This document shows positions 23,883-35,060 of a stretch of DNA of 64,000 bases, piece by piece. The translations under genes and the position numbers were made by a program. The stretch comes from Zingiber officinale (Eukaryota; Streptophyta; Magnoliopsida; Zingiberales; Zingiberaceae), in contig NC_056003.1 in the NCBI RefSeq assembly GCF_018446385.1, positions 21,697,198-21,761,197 of the forward strand. Reading direction: 5' to 3'. Within the stretch, counting starts at the first letter, position 1, and each line of letters begins with the position of its first letter. The notes under the pieces are model-generated. The model searched no databases. It saw only the letters and a list, made by a program, of their open reading frames with translations, and had not been told where the DNA came from.

Positions 23883-24040
23883 ATCTCCCCCTTCTTGATG
23901 TGAGCAACCCAAGTTAAGCTAGGGTAAACAAATAAAGTTAAAGCAAAAAATAAATTTTGTAATAAAGCACAAAAAGTAGAAAATTTAATTTTAAGCTACC
24001 TCCCCCTAGACTTAATTCTTCACTTCTCCCCCTTTGATCA
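23883..24040 (-). other. Three polypurine-like tracts
   Basis: On the minus strand, purine runs lie at 23883-23893 (adjacent to the 3' LTR), 23999-24008 and 24024-24034. Multiple polypurine tracts next to the 3' LTR are a described Sirevirus trait. The same trio occurs in the other two gag-only elements. Confidence 0.7.
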
Positions 24041-25002
24041 CATAAAAAATGGGATACCAAAAAAAATCTAAGGGTAACTAAAACTCTGAATTTCAAATAA
24101 TTTTAAAAAAAATTCAAGTAAAAAAAAATTTCTAAGTAAACTCTTGATTTTGAGAATAATTTTGATAGCTCTATAAATGCAATAATTTTAGAAAAAATTT
24201 CTAAGTAAAAAAAAATAAAAAATTTTCTCAGTTAAACAAGTTTTCAAGAATTAATTTTTGTAGAAATTTTGGTAAAGTAAATCTGATATTTTAAAAAAAC
24301 TTTTAAAAAAATTCCCAAAAAAAATTTCTAAAGAAAAATTTTTAAAGTTTTTTTTTTAAAAATTGTGCAACACGTAAAATACATTTTGGGAAAGCACAAG
24401 TTAAAAAAAATTTAAGTTAAAAAAACTTTAAGTTAAAAAAAATGAAAATTTTTTATTTTTATGTTAAACAGATTTGCATAGAAAAATTTAGAATTTTCCA
24501 AAAAATTGAATAACTATTCAAAGGATTATCTAATTTTAATTTTAATACTTTATCAGTTAGTCAATTAAACATTTTATTTCAATATTTGACTTCTAGGTTG
24601 TGGCAAGGTACTAGGCCTTCTTGGTTATTGGATCATCAACCACTTCTAGACAAAGCCACATAAGGAAATTAAACGTCTAATTTTCTCGTTGAAAGCGCTA
24701 AGTCAAATTAAAGTTCAAGTTAAACAAGACTTTAGAACCCAATACAGATTCCAACCAACTGGATTAATTAAATATTCTTAGGAACATATTTTTTTGAAAT
24801 TTTCCTAATTTGTCCTTTGTGATATCTAAAGTACCAGTTCAAATTATATCTTCTAAAACTTGTACTATATTTGCATGTATGATTTTTTCAAATTTTTTAT
24901 TTCTTTTTGTAAATTGTCATTTTCTAGCTTTAATTTATCAAAATATTCTAATGGATAAGATTTTGCTAGAATTACTTTTAATTTTTTAATTTTTTTTTCT
25001 AA
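24041..25002. repeat. AT-rich degenerate repeat zone of gag-only element
   Basis: About 1 kb of A-rich forward-strand sequence with a degenerate repeated core AATTTCTAAGTAAA lies between gag and the polypurine tracts. Similar zones occupy 36960-37400 and 40150-40900 in the related elements. No gene is seen. Confidence 0.7.
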
Positions 25003-26142
25003 TTAACAACAATCTTTAGATAATAATTTTATAAATTTAAACATTTTATCGGGAGGAAGAGATTGTACCTGACTTACCTTATCGATCTCATTGTTCGTGG
25101 CTCTCCCTGAATTGCTACTTTCTTCCGATGTCACTCCCCCTTCATCGATGCTCATTTCAGAAGAACTTTCTTCGTATTCGTCTTGATGACTTGCCATCAA
25201 TGCAAGCCCGGAGAAAACCTCAACTTCGGATTCGGACGACGTTTCATCCCACATCGCCTTTAAAGTCTTGTACTTGTTTGTTTGGACAGGCTTCTTTCCT
25301 TTGTCCTTATCCTTGTTCCTTAGCTTAGGGCAATTGTCCTTAACGTGCCCTTCTTCGTTGTAGTGATAGTATCTGATTACCTTTTCTTTCTACCCTGTGA
25401 ATCGTTAGTTTTTCTTGATTTAAATAATTTTTTTAAAATGCCTTACCATCATTATCGTTTCTTTATCATCGAGAGAGGATTCTGACTCATGTTTGTCTCT
25501 CGTTTCCTTGAAGGCGATGTCGTGCTTTGGCTCCTTCGTACTTGCACATCTCGATTCATGCACTTTAAAAGTTGAAAATAATTCTTCTAAGGTAATAGAT
25601 TCTAAGTCCTTAGAGATATAGAAGACATCTACTAGTGATGCCCATTTTGTATTTCTAGGGAAGGAATTAAGAGTGTACCTTAGCGAATCTCGGTTGCTTA
25701 CCTTTTCTCCGAGATTCTAAAGTTCGGTGATGAACTCCTTAATCCTCGAGTGAAGTTGTGCAATCGTTTCGTCTTCTTCAAATCGCAGGTTAGTGAGTTG
25801 GTTGCGAAGTAAGTCCCATCTCGTGAGCTTGGCTTCTGATGTCCCTTCATGTAGCTCAAGGAACTTCTCCCAAAGCTCCTTTGCTGAGTTGTAGGTACCT
25901 ATTCGGTTGACTTCTTTTGACGGAAGGACGTTCAGCAGATGGAATTCTGCTTTGTCATTTGCCACGTAGTCGACCTGCTCTTTCTTTGTCCATTGGTATT
26001 CTTCCTTACCCTCGGGTGCTACAAACCTGAACTTCATTATTAAAAAAAATTCAAAGTTGGTTTTAAAGAATACCTGCCTTCGCTTTTTCCAGCTAGTGAA
26101 TTCTCCTTCGAATTTCGATGGGTATATGCTCGGTCCGGCCAT
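25003..26142 (-). pseudogene. Sirevirus-like gag, broken
   Basis: The gag start ATG is at 26142-26140 (MAGPSIYPSKFEGEF). The capsid core follows with FKTNFEFFLIMKF, AEFHLLNVLPSKEVNRIG and LWEKFLELHEGTSEAKL. The frame stops at 25717. Homologous sequence continues through a degenerate zinc knuckle (HVKDNCPKLR near 25310-25360) into an acidic, serine-rich tail (ETSSESEVEVFSGLALMAS, 25254 down to 25003). The same tail is found in the copies at 37764-38252 and 41143-41600. Gag would bind RNA and form particles; this copy has at least one stop and further frame changes. Confidence 0.85.
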
Positions 26143-26201
26143 TGATTCTGTGTTTTGATCGGCAGTTAGTCCTCCTGAAGCGTCCTGGCTTTGATACCAC
26201 T

Positions 26202-27068
26202 TGTTGGGACCCGTTGGCTGGCTAGAAGGGGGGGTTGAATAGCCTTGCACAATTAAAAATAAACAAACTCTTCTCAGACTTAAAAGAATACTTGCATAAA
26301 ATGAAATAAAGAAATAAACTAAAAGATGAGGCTAACAGATTTTACTTGGTTACAACCGGGGAGGTTGTTAATCCAAGGAAATGAATCGTACTAAGTATCT
26401 CCTTCAGGCAGAGAAACCTATTACAACAATGAAAGCATAAAAAGATGAAGCTAAACTAACAAAGTGAAGCGCACAAGTGTTGGAACTTAAATTGCTTGTT
26501 GTTGTTAAGCTTCTAGACCAAGGCTGTATTTATAGCCTTGGTTGGGGCACCTGCAAGGATCCCAGACACCTGGAGTGGAATAGATTTCTATCCCCGACGC
26601 AACGGTCAACGTCCACGTCGATGATGATAAAAGTTGGGTTCCGAGCACCCGGACCCTCAAAGTCAACCCCATTGACTTTTTTGATCCGAGCCCTCTGCTC
26701 CGGTGCTACTTGCCTCGGTTCTGATCTTACATTCCGGCTCCGCTCGCTTGGGTGATTTCGGCCAATCGAAATAAGGCTCACCCGAACCCAATTTCGACCT
26801 TCTCCTCGAGCAGACTTTCACTCCAGCTTCTCGTCCCTCGAACATCGCATACATTCTTCTCATCCACCGGTGTACTCTTCCGTGGTACCTCGTCCCTTAG
26901 ACACACCGAGTCTGTTGGCTCTCTCCCGTGTCGTCCTTCTTGCTAGCCACGTCTTCCTCTCGACTTCCTGTGCTCCTAAGCTACTGCACACTTAGACACA
27001 GGGATCAAAACCAACAGGACCTAACTTAACTCGTTTGATCACATCAAAACAATCTTGGGGTTCCAACA
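26202..27068 (-). repeat. 5' LTR of gag-only element (867 bp)
   Basis: Forward-strand TGTTGGGACCC...TTCCAACA. The TATA dyad is at 26520-26539. It pairs with 22982-23882 and has lost about 35 bp. The right flank is CAATC. Confidence 0.9.
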
Positions 27069-27185
27069 CAATCAATCTTGTTAGATCACAAGACAACTTA
27101 ACTTTGGACCCTTTGTCATAATCAAAACTTATGTTCAATCGTTTAGTACTCCCTGCACCAACATAAGTCATAATACAAGCTCTTT

Positions 27186-27612
27186 TACAATTATTTTTCA
27201 TGATGTAGCAGCTACGGTTACGTAGCTACTACAACTGTGTAGCAAACTTTCTAGTTCATAGCTACTACAATTGTGAAACAAACTTCCAAAAATTATAATT
27301 TTTGACTCAGATATCAGAATGAGATGATCTTTTTTTTTAATTATAGATATCTGAACGAGTTTCAATTAAAAAAATCATTTAATTCTGATATTTGAGTCAA
27401 AAGTTATGGTATTTGAAAGTTTACTACACAATTGTAATAGCTACACATGTCGTAGCAGCTACACAGTTATAGCAGCTATGGTTTCGTAGCTGCTACAACA
27501 ATGTAGCGGCTATGAAACCATAGCTGCTACAACATGAAAAATAATTGTAGTTGTAACAGCTATGAAAATGTAGTTGCTACAACATGAAAAATAATTATAA
27601 TTGTAGCTACAA
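27186..27612. repeat. Foldback element with GTAGCNGCTAC words
   Basis: The outer parts hold many copies of GTAGCAGCTAC-type words in both orientations, and ends with ACAATTATTTTTCATG on the left and its inverse on the right. An inner inverted repeat pairs about 27280-27338 with 27367-27422 (TTTTGACTCA(G/A)ATATCAGAAT). It looks like a non-autonomous foldback or MITE-like element. I cannot see a clean target duplication and name no superfamily. Confidence 0.65.
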
Positions 27613-28298
27613 CATTAATTTAATCATTCTTTTCATTCAACTTCTCAAAGTTATTTATGTTCAAAGGAACCTATTGCTCTCATTGTAGCATGCACACTAG
27701 TGAAACCATTCAAGAGTTACCATACCTTAAGTAAGTAAAATTTAGACAATTTTAGAAAGTAACTAAAGCAAAACACCCATACTCGGCTTCTCTGGATATC
27801 CATAAGAGTTATGAGTGGAATAAGGTTCAAGTATTTAGTAATCTTAGATTATGCAGTCCTGAATTATCTGACGAGATTTTGTAAATATGAGTACGTTAAC
27901 AATCTCAATGATCATCCAAATGAACAGTGTCTATGCTATGAACTATGCTACTATTTTCTAACATATGATTATACAGTGCAAATAGATGAGTATATACAAA
28001 ATCTCATCCCACTGTGCATGGAATATGACATCCATAACACTTGTGAACAATGGGAGGTAATAAATGACCCTCGCGTAAAAAAATCTATACACAAAAAATG
28101 AATAATTAGCAACATAGCAAATTATAAATTAAAAAAATATATATTGTTGAATTGAAATTAAATGTACATGAATAAAATGATTTCCATTCCATGTGCAATA
28201 CATATTCACTTTGGAGGCTCAATCATTGGAGTCCTTAGAGAAAGAAATGTATAATATAATTGAGTAGATAAATTAACCAGGACAACTTGCAATAAGGT
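27613..28298. other. Mostly AT-rich flank, one unsupported open frame
   Basis: No repeat structure was recognised. A 96-codon open frame (27811-28101, plus) is noted separately. The remainder shows nothing I can name. Confidence 0.4.
27811..28101 (+). CDS. Possible small ORF, unidentified (96 aa)
   Basis: An ATG-started open frame encodes 96 residues with an ordinary amino-acid composition, unlike the simple frames of nearby repeats. It has several Cys and Tyr (CLCYELCYYF) and ends DPRVKKSIHKK. I do not recognise a family. It could be an exon or remnant of a host gene or a transposase, or chance. No promoter or splice sites were convincing. Confidence is low. Confidence 0.2.
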   Translation: MSGIRFKYLVILDYAVLNYLTRFCKYEYVNNLNDHPNEQCLCYELCYYFLTYDYTVQIDEYIQNLIPLCMEYDIHNTCEQWEVINDPRVKKSIHKK

Positions 28299-29601
28299 TG
28301 TTGGTGCTGGAAGTACCAGCTAATCAAACTTGGTTTTAATAATGACAAATGGTTCAAAGTTAAGTTGTATTGTTATCTAACAAGCTTACCTAAATGTACA
28401 GGTAAGACCTAGTTGAGGCTAGGCAATGGAGTCCTAGTCAAGAGATTGGGCATGAAGTCCTGGTCAAGAGGATTGGGCATGAAGTCTTGGTTGAGAAGAT
28501 TGAGCATGAAGTCCTGGTCAAGAGGATTGAGCACGAAGTCCTAGTCGAGAGGATTGAGAAAAAGGCTTGGTAGATCGAGGATATCGGGCAGAAGTCCTGG
28601 GGGTCGCTTACATCAGGCGAAAGTTTAGGTGGGTCGAGGATCAGACGTCTAGTGGAAGTCCCGAAGGTCAAGATCATATGTTAAGCAAAAGTCCAAATAG
28701 GTGTTTGGTAAAAGGTAACTCTCCTGAGATAAGTAGGTGAGGACGCATTCCTCGTTGAGGGGAACAGTAGGTGTCAGTTTAACCTAAGATTTTAGTAAAA
28801 TTCAAAGTTAGAACTAGACAATTCTGAGATTATCTAAATTATTATATTATGCCTATTTTTTCTAACTCGGTGGTGCAGAAAATCAAAGATGGAAGTTAAC
28901 CAGAAAAGGGGTCTCCAGGCTCTAGGGAATGGTCTAGGCGCCCGGAGGTCTGAGCACCCGAACTGGGTCCAGGTACCTAGATTGGCATGAATCCAAGCAC
29001 CCAAGTGGAGGAGTTGGCACATGCTGATTGGCCAGCATACGCTAGAATCTAGGGGCTCAGATCGGGTCCGGGCGTTTGGAGATGGATAAACTTTGGAGAA
29101 TAGAGCTTCACTGAGGTCACACCATGTCAACTTAATAGGGCCGCCCGAGACTAGTTCAAGTGCTCGAACAAGGCTATAAAAAGAGAGTTTGATCAGCACC
29201 TAAAACACAACATTCCAAACAACTTTCGTTCTTACATACTACTCTGAAAAGCTCTCCACGATGCCTGAATGTTACCCTGACGACGATTATACACAAGTTT
29301 CCATTTCAAAGCTATCAGTATAATTAATTTTAGTTTACTTGTACTTTCATTTCAAATTAGTTGTGTAAATGTTCAAAATTTTAGTGAATTACCCAAAGTA
29401 AACACTCAACGAGTGTAGACCTTGGAGTAAGAGTCATCACAGACTCTGAATAAATTAAAAAACAACGCGTTAGCTTAGTTTTTGTTGTTCTTCTTTCACT
29501 TCTTTATTTCTGTTGTATTTTCTCTATTGCTTTACAAAAAACAAAAAAAAACCATGAGTATTATTCACCCCCCCCTCCCAGCGCACTTTTATGATCCTAC
29601 A
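28299..29601 (+). mobile_element. Solo LTR, Sirevirus-like (1303 bp)
   Basis: It starts TGTTGGTGCTGG and ends GATCCTACA after ATTCACCCCCCCC, the typical plus-strand end of this LTR class. Flanks are AAGGT (28294-28298) and AAGAT (29602-29606), a 4-of-5 target duplication. Near 28430-28560 there are four copies of a roughly 30-bp unit (AGTCCTGGTCAAGAGGATTG). Near 28920-29070 there are GGCGCCCGGA-type words. No internal region is attached. Confidence 0.85.
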
Positions 29602-29606
29602 AAGAT

Positions 29607-29821
29607 AACCCATTTTCAGCAAGTCATCCAATGTGAGAATGACACTACTTCATCAAACTAATTCAACTTGTGCTTTACTACTCTAACATGACCATCTTCA
29701 CTTAATATACCTTCATATAATATTTTGAAATGTGTGATCTCAAGAAGGTCCCGTCACACCCTTGACCATGCGTCCTCACCAAAACCAAGTAGGCCAGCAA
29801 TGGATTGAAGATCACAATGAC
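29607..29821. other. Short gap between two solo LTRs
   Basis: 215 bp with no gene or repeat that I recognise. Confidence 0.4.
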
Positions 29822-29826
29822 CATTT

Positions 29827-32409
29827 TGTTAGAGTGTATACTAAAAGCCTAGCTTTTGTAAACATTTATTTTGAAATAAAGAATCGCATTGGTCAAAAAT
29901 ATCTACATTTATATGCTAAGTGTAGTTGTTTAATTAATTTATATTGTAGATAACATGGTGTGTGGTGTCACACACAGAAGATCATGTTATCAGTTCTTTA
30001 TAAATTATAAACAGTAGCTCATGACTAAGATGGATAGGAACAAACCATTGAAATAGTCGTAGTGTAATTTGGTATTAGTTTATCTTAACTATAAAATTAT
30101 ACTATTACACTCTGAGTGTATTGAGCAGGATCATTTAAGGTAAGTTCTTTTTGTGCTGACTTAATAAAAGAACAAGCCCTTAGTTATTATGGAAGTGTGT
30201 GCTCTTAATCCTAATATAATAATAAGCACATATATTTAGTATTCATTTCTTTAACTTATCAAAGGGTGAGATTTAGCTTGATAAATCAAAAGGCCCAATA
30301 AGTTGGGGAATGATATTACTTATAGTGTGTGTTGTTGATTATAGAAGGAACTGTGTCCTAGTAATCTAGGTTGATAATGTCCTCAAGAGGAGCTCATAAG
30401 GATTGTCATGTTAAACCCTGCAGGTGGACTTAGTCCGACATGATAATAAGGTTGAGTGGTACTACTCTTGGACTAAGATATTAATTAAAGAGAGTTGTTA
30501 GTAACTCATTTAATTAGTGGACATTCGAAATCTTAAACACAGGGAGACTAACACACTCATAATAAGAAGGAGCACAAAATATAATTTGGGATTGGTGCGG
30601 TAGTTCAATAATAATTCTTTAGTGGTATGAATTATTATTGATGAAATTAAATTGGGTGTTCGAGGTGAACACGGGAAGCTTAATTTCATCGGGATACCAA
30701 AACCAATTCCTCCTCTCGGTCCCTATCGTAGCCTCTTGTATATAGAGAATTATACCCACCGCATACCCACTTCCTACCCACCCTTAGGTGGCCGGCCAAG
30801 TGAGCTTGGAGTCCAAGCTTGGGCCGACCAAGCCAAGGGTTGAGTCAAGTTGAGGGGGTCGGCCATAGCTTTGAGCCCAAGCTTGTTGTGGCCGACCCTA
30901 ATAAAATTAAAAGGATTTTATTTTAAAATCTTTTCTTATGTGGATATCATGGTATTAAAAGAGAGTTTAAAATTTAAATTTTTCCTTTTATAACTTTTTA
31001 CAAAAGATTAAGTGAAAGATTTGATATCTTTCCTTATTTGTAGTTAAAAGGAAGATTTTAATTTTTGATAAAACTTTCCTTCTTTGTAACCATGTTCATG
31101 ATTTAAAAAAGAGTTTTAAAATTAAATATTTCCTTTTATAAGTTTCTACAAAAGATTAAGAAAAGATTTGATATCTTTCCTTATTTGTAGATTGAAAGGA
31201 AGATTTTAATTTTAGAGAAAACTTTCCTTTTTGGGAATTATCCATATGTTTTAATAGAGAGATTTTAATTTATAAAATTTCCTTTTATAACCAACCATGA
31301 AGGGAAAAATTATTAGAGAAATTTTTATTAAAAATTTTGGAAGCAAATTAGGAAGTTTTAATTCTTGTGTTATTAAAACTTTCCTTGCTTAGAGCTATGA
31401 GGTGGCCGGCCATGATGATTTAAGAAAAGAAAATTGGTTTTAATCAATTAAATTTTCCTTTTCATGGCAAAGAAAATAAGGAAGTTTTTATTTAAAATTT
31501 CCTTATTTTCCAAGACCAAGGATTATAAAAGAGAGAGAGAGGGTGCCTTCATGAGACATAACTCTATTCTATTTTCCTCTCATCTCTTCCTTGGTAGTGG
31601 TCGGCCATAAGTTCCTTGCTCTTCTCCTTTTCTCTTCCTCCTTGGTGGCCGGCGGCATCAACACAAGAGGAGTCCTTGGTGGCCGGTTCTAGCTAGGAGA
31701 AGGAGAGAAAGGAGGCTTTGCTCTTGCATCCCTTGGAGCTTGAAGGTTGGTGGCTGAATCTTGCAAGAAGGAAGGTGTTGGTGGTTCTCATATTGGTAGA
31801 TTGTTGCCCACACAATGTCCAAGATAAGAAGAGGAATACGGTAGAAGATCAAGAGGTTATTGCTTACAAAGAAAGGTATAACTAGTAATTATTTTCCGCA
31901 TCATACTAGTTTTCTTTGTATGAATTCCAAACACAAGAGACTAGTGATTCTAGATTTTCGGATTAGATATTCGAAGTTGTGTTTCTTTTTTTTTTTATTT
32001 TTTTTCGAATTTGTGATTCGATTGTTCCTTTTGGTTAAACCTAGAGTTATATAAGGAAATTAAATATTAGATTTCTTTAAAAGACTTTGTCTAGGCGGTG
32101 GTGGATGATCTCATACTCAAGAAGGCCTAGTACCTCATCATGCAGTCCTGGAAGTCAATTTTAGAAATTAATATTTAATTGAATTTATAACATAGGTGGA
32201 TTTGGATCAATAATGTTAAACATCGTTTGCGATCCAAGTCTAAACCATTAAGAACAGATAAGTTAAATTTGGAATCAATAATGTTAAGTTCCGTTTGCGA
32301 TTCCGAATTTAATTTCTAAAGAACACAATAGGTTATTAAGAAAGGTTCAGGACTTGTACAAAATTTTTATACAGTGTAACTGGTACGATCTTCCTAGGAC
32401 CAACCAACA
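29827..32409 (+). mobile_element. Solo LTR of the long-LTR copia family (2583 bp)
   Basis: TGTTAGAGTGTATACTAAAA...CCAACA is homologous to the LTRs at 5517-7727 and 12819-15029. CATTT at 29822-29826 and 32410-32414 is a perfect 5-bp target duplication, so the two LTRs of an inserted element recombined and left one. The U3 hairpin is at 30606-30640, with a compensatory base pair relative to the other copies. The TATA region is near 30737 (GTATATAG). It holds six degenerate repeats of a TTTAAAAGAGAG...TTTCCTTTT unit at 30900-31510. Confidence 0.95.
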
Positions 32410-32554
32410 CATTTGTCGCCACATCTTTAGTGCCAACAATATACTCGTGGAGATGAGATGATAGTTAATCAATATTTTGTTATATTTGATTTCTAATAGT
32501 CAAATGTTGCTTAAAGTGTTTGAATTGGTATGACCGAACACTGTGCATTTAAAT
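32410..32554. other. Gap between solo LTR and next element
   Basis: 145 bp with no feature beyond the CATTT target duplication at its left edge. Confidence 0.4.
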
Positions 32555-33817
32555 TGTTGATGCAGTTGGCTCAAATAATCAAACCTAAGTTTTGATGAAT
32601 GACAAATAGATTAAAGTTAGATGTGTTGTGTGTTCTAACCTTTTCTACCAAGTGTATAGGACTTGACTGGTCTAACACCAGACTGAAATCTAACTAGGTC
32701 TGGAAGACCTGATAGCTGGTGTAGAAGTCCAGATAGATCAAGGAGTGATATAATATCTGGTGGGAAGTCCTATTGGGTCTGTGGGACCTGACAGCTGGCT
32801 AAAATCTAGTTGGACCTTACAACTAGTGGGAAGACATAGTGGACCATGAGGGAGTCAAGCGATTCGATGTGGTAAGTAAGGTAAGCCACTGGAGGAGAGT
32901 GTTTCAGTGAGAACAAGTCCTATTTTGGGACTTTAGGTATAGGTCTAATTTAGGTCCATTTTGAAAACCTAAATTGAGACTGTGACTAAATCTTGGTCTC
33001 AGGAACACAAGATCTAATTAATACTATTATTTTATTATTGTGCTAACTTTATCTTGCATGATATATTTTGTTTTGTTGGACTAACACACTTTGCAGGGCG
33101 AAGGAAGCATAAAATGGCTCTAGTGAATAGTACTCGAGGTGCCTTCCATGCGAAGGAAGGCGCCTTGAGTTGGGCGATGGAAGGCGTCTTGGAGAGCCTT
33201 GAAGGAGCCTTCGGTTAAATAAGGCAGAAGGCTTCGTCGACGATAAGAAATGAATTTTTGGGGATAAACCTTGGGGTTGAAGGTGTCTTCTATTGGCTTG
33301 AAGGAGCCTTCAATGCTCAATAAAAGGGCTACTCGACCAAGACTTCAAACACACTTTTTCTATGAGCTTCTACGTAATCATGCAACGTCCCGACTACTCC
33401 GACTTTGTGCTACAACCCTGCTACACCCAACTACTGTAGACAGACCGCCACTGACACATGAGCGCTCTTACTTTGACATCTTCATGTTGGTAACTTGTTT
33501 TATAGTTATACTTATTTTATATATCTGCAAAAGGAAAGTGTAGGACTGTTATACTTTCCTATCTTATTTCTTTGTATTCGATCACTCTTCTGGCAGTTTC
33601 AGAAGAGGAGTTAGTGGATTACCCATCAATAGGTCCGAAGGACCTGAGTCTTAGAGTAGGAGTCGTCGAAGGCTCTAAACTAAGTAAAACCACTCAAGTT
33701 CTTATTCTTTTTCATTTCTGTTTCTATCTTTTCCACCGCGTACTTATTTTATAAATCAAAAAGATAAGTTTTAAAAATTACGTGATTCACCCCCCACACA
33801 TGCGCAACAATCCTATA
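32555..33817 (+). repeat. 5' LTR (1263 bp)
   Basis: It starts TGTTGATGCAGTTGGC and ends after ATTCACCCCCC. It contains words of the GAAGGCGCCTTC type at about 33135-33310 and pairs with 49259-50541. Confidence 0.88.
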
Positions 33818-33819
33818 AG

Positions 33820-33831
33820 TGGTATCAGAGC
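33820..33831 (+). other. Primer-binding site (initiator tRNA-Met)
   Basis: A perfect TGGTATCAGAGC lies two bases past the LTR end. Confidence 0.92.
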
Positions 33832-34005
33832 CCTATTAACTCTGAATTGGTAAAACCATCAATCAAGTAGGGGGTTCATTTTTCTGTTCTTTTTTTTTCG
33901 CTTTAATTTCCTCATGTTTTATTCTATTGTTCTTCCTCCTCCCACACTACTTACCCCAAGACCAAGTCTTGGTATTTGTTTAGTTTTTTTCTCTCTCAAT
34001 TATTC

Positions 34006-35060
34006 ATGGCCTAAAGCGAAGGATACAGTACTGTTCATCCCCCGCTCTTTAACGAAGATGACTTCTCATACTGGAAGAAGCGGATGGAAGTGTACCTCAA
34101 GACTAACATCAACTAGTGGCTCTTGATTCAATGAGGATACAAGGCATTAATGGACGAAGCTACAAAAGCACCTCTCGATCTCGAGAATTGGAATCCAGAG
34201 ATGAAGAAGAAGGCGCAAATTGAGTTCAAAGCCGTAAACACACTTTAGTGCAAACTCACAAAAGAAGAATTGCACCGTGTCAGTCCACACGAGAATGCGA
34301 AGGAACTATGGAACAAACTCATCAAGTTACACAAAGGAACAACTGACGCTAAGGTAAGAAAACATGATCTTTTGTTAAATAAGTTATTTAATATCAAAAT
34401 GCAGGAAGGAAAGACGGCTAACCAACTACATGTGAGGATCAAGGACATCCTCAACGAACTCCACACAATCGGCCACCAGATGGAAAATCAAGACATCATC
34501 AGGTACGCCCTAAACTTATTTCCTCGGAATGTGTTATGGGCATCTATTGTGGATGCCTATAAGATTTTTAGGAACCTCTCAAAATTAAAATTAGATGAAT
34601 TGTTTTATGAATTAGAACTACACAAGCAAACTAACTCCAAAATAGTTGAGAAAGAATCACTCGTCTTGAATTTTCATCTAAAGAATCCAAGTCTAGAACA
34701 AAACCTAAACGATCTGACTCTGACTCAGATACTGAAGAACTTCTAGTGAACTTGATAAGAAAAATATTCACTAGGAAAAAGAAGGATTTCTCCAGGAAGG
34801 ATCTGTAGAAGATAAAGTCTACCTCCAACAGCAATATGGCCAACGCCACATACTACGGGTGTAACAAGAAAGGACACTACATACATAAGTGTCCAAAAAT
34901 TAAGGAGGACAAACCCAAGACAACCAAAAGAAAGAAGACACTCAAAGCGACTTTAGACGAGTCATCTTCGGAAGAATCGGACGCTAAAGAACCAAAGCAA
35001 TGCAACCACCTCGCGCTGATGGCATCCAGACCAGAATCAAAAAGTGAGGCGGATCACGAC
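34006..35060 (+). pseudogene. Gag N-terminal part, several stops, split by insertion
   Basis: The ATG at 34006 is followed at once by a stop codon (codon 3), then clear gag sequence: HPPLFNEDDFSYWKKRMEVY, the usual LTR-gag opening with its W-x2-RME. Further stops are near 34114, 34130 and 34245. The UBN2-type core is at 34270-34746 (NAKELWNKLIKLHKGT, RYALNLFP). A CCHC knuckle (CNKKGHYIHKC) lies near 34857-34890. The lysine-rich and acidic tail (SSSEESDAKEPKQCNHLALM) reaches 35060. The reading then breaks at the nested element and resumes at 44596. Confidence 0.87.

Larger units (their letters stand above)
22982..27068 (-). mobile_element. Gag-only LTR retrotransposon (4.1 kb)
   Basis: The element has LTRs at 22982-23882 and 26202-27068, with TSD CAATC on both sides (22977-22981 and 27069-27073). 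The internal 2.3 kb holds, in minus-strand order, a primer site one base off the tRNA-iMet match (26188-26199), a gag gene, an A/T-rich repeat zone and three polypurine-like tracts before the 3' LTR. There is no protease, integrase, RT or RNase H and no space for them. It therefore depends on another element for transposition, like the TR-GAG class described in plants. Its gag and layout match the elements at 35892-39982 and 35061-44595. Confidence 0.9.
21596..27163 (-). mobile_element. Solo LTR (Sirevirus-like), split by a nested element
   Basis: Outer ends are TGTAGG...CCAACA, flanked by TAAGT at 21591-21595 and 27164-27168, a perfect 5-bp target duplication. The LTR proper is 21596-22981 plus 27074-27163, about 1.48 kb. 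The rest is a gag-only element inserted at CAATC. The start (CTAGAGGGGGGTGAATAATA) and the palindromic words (TCGGTCGATCGATC, GGTCGACCGA) resemble the solo LTR at 43162-44396, with which it shares a CTAGGGTTACCACCCCCTAGG-like run near 22770-22920. No gag or pol belongs to this LTR. Confidence 0.88.
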
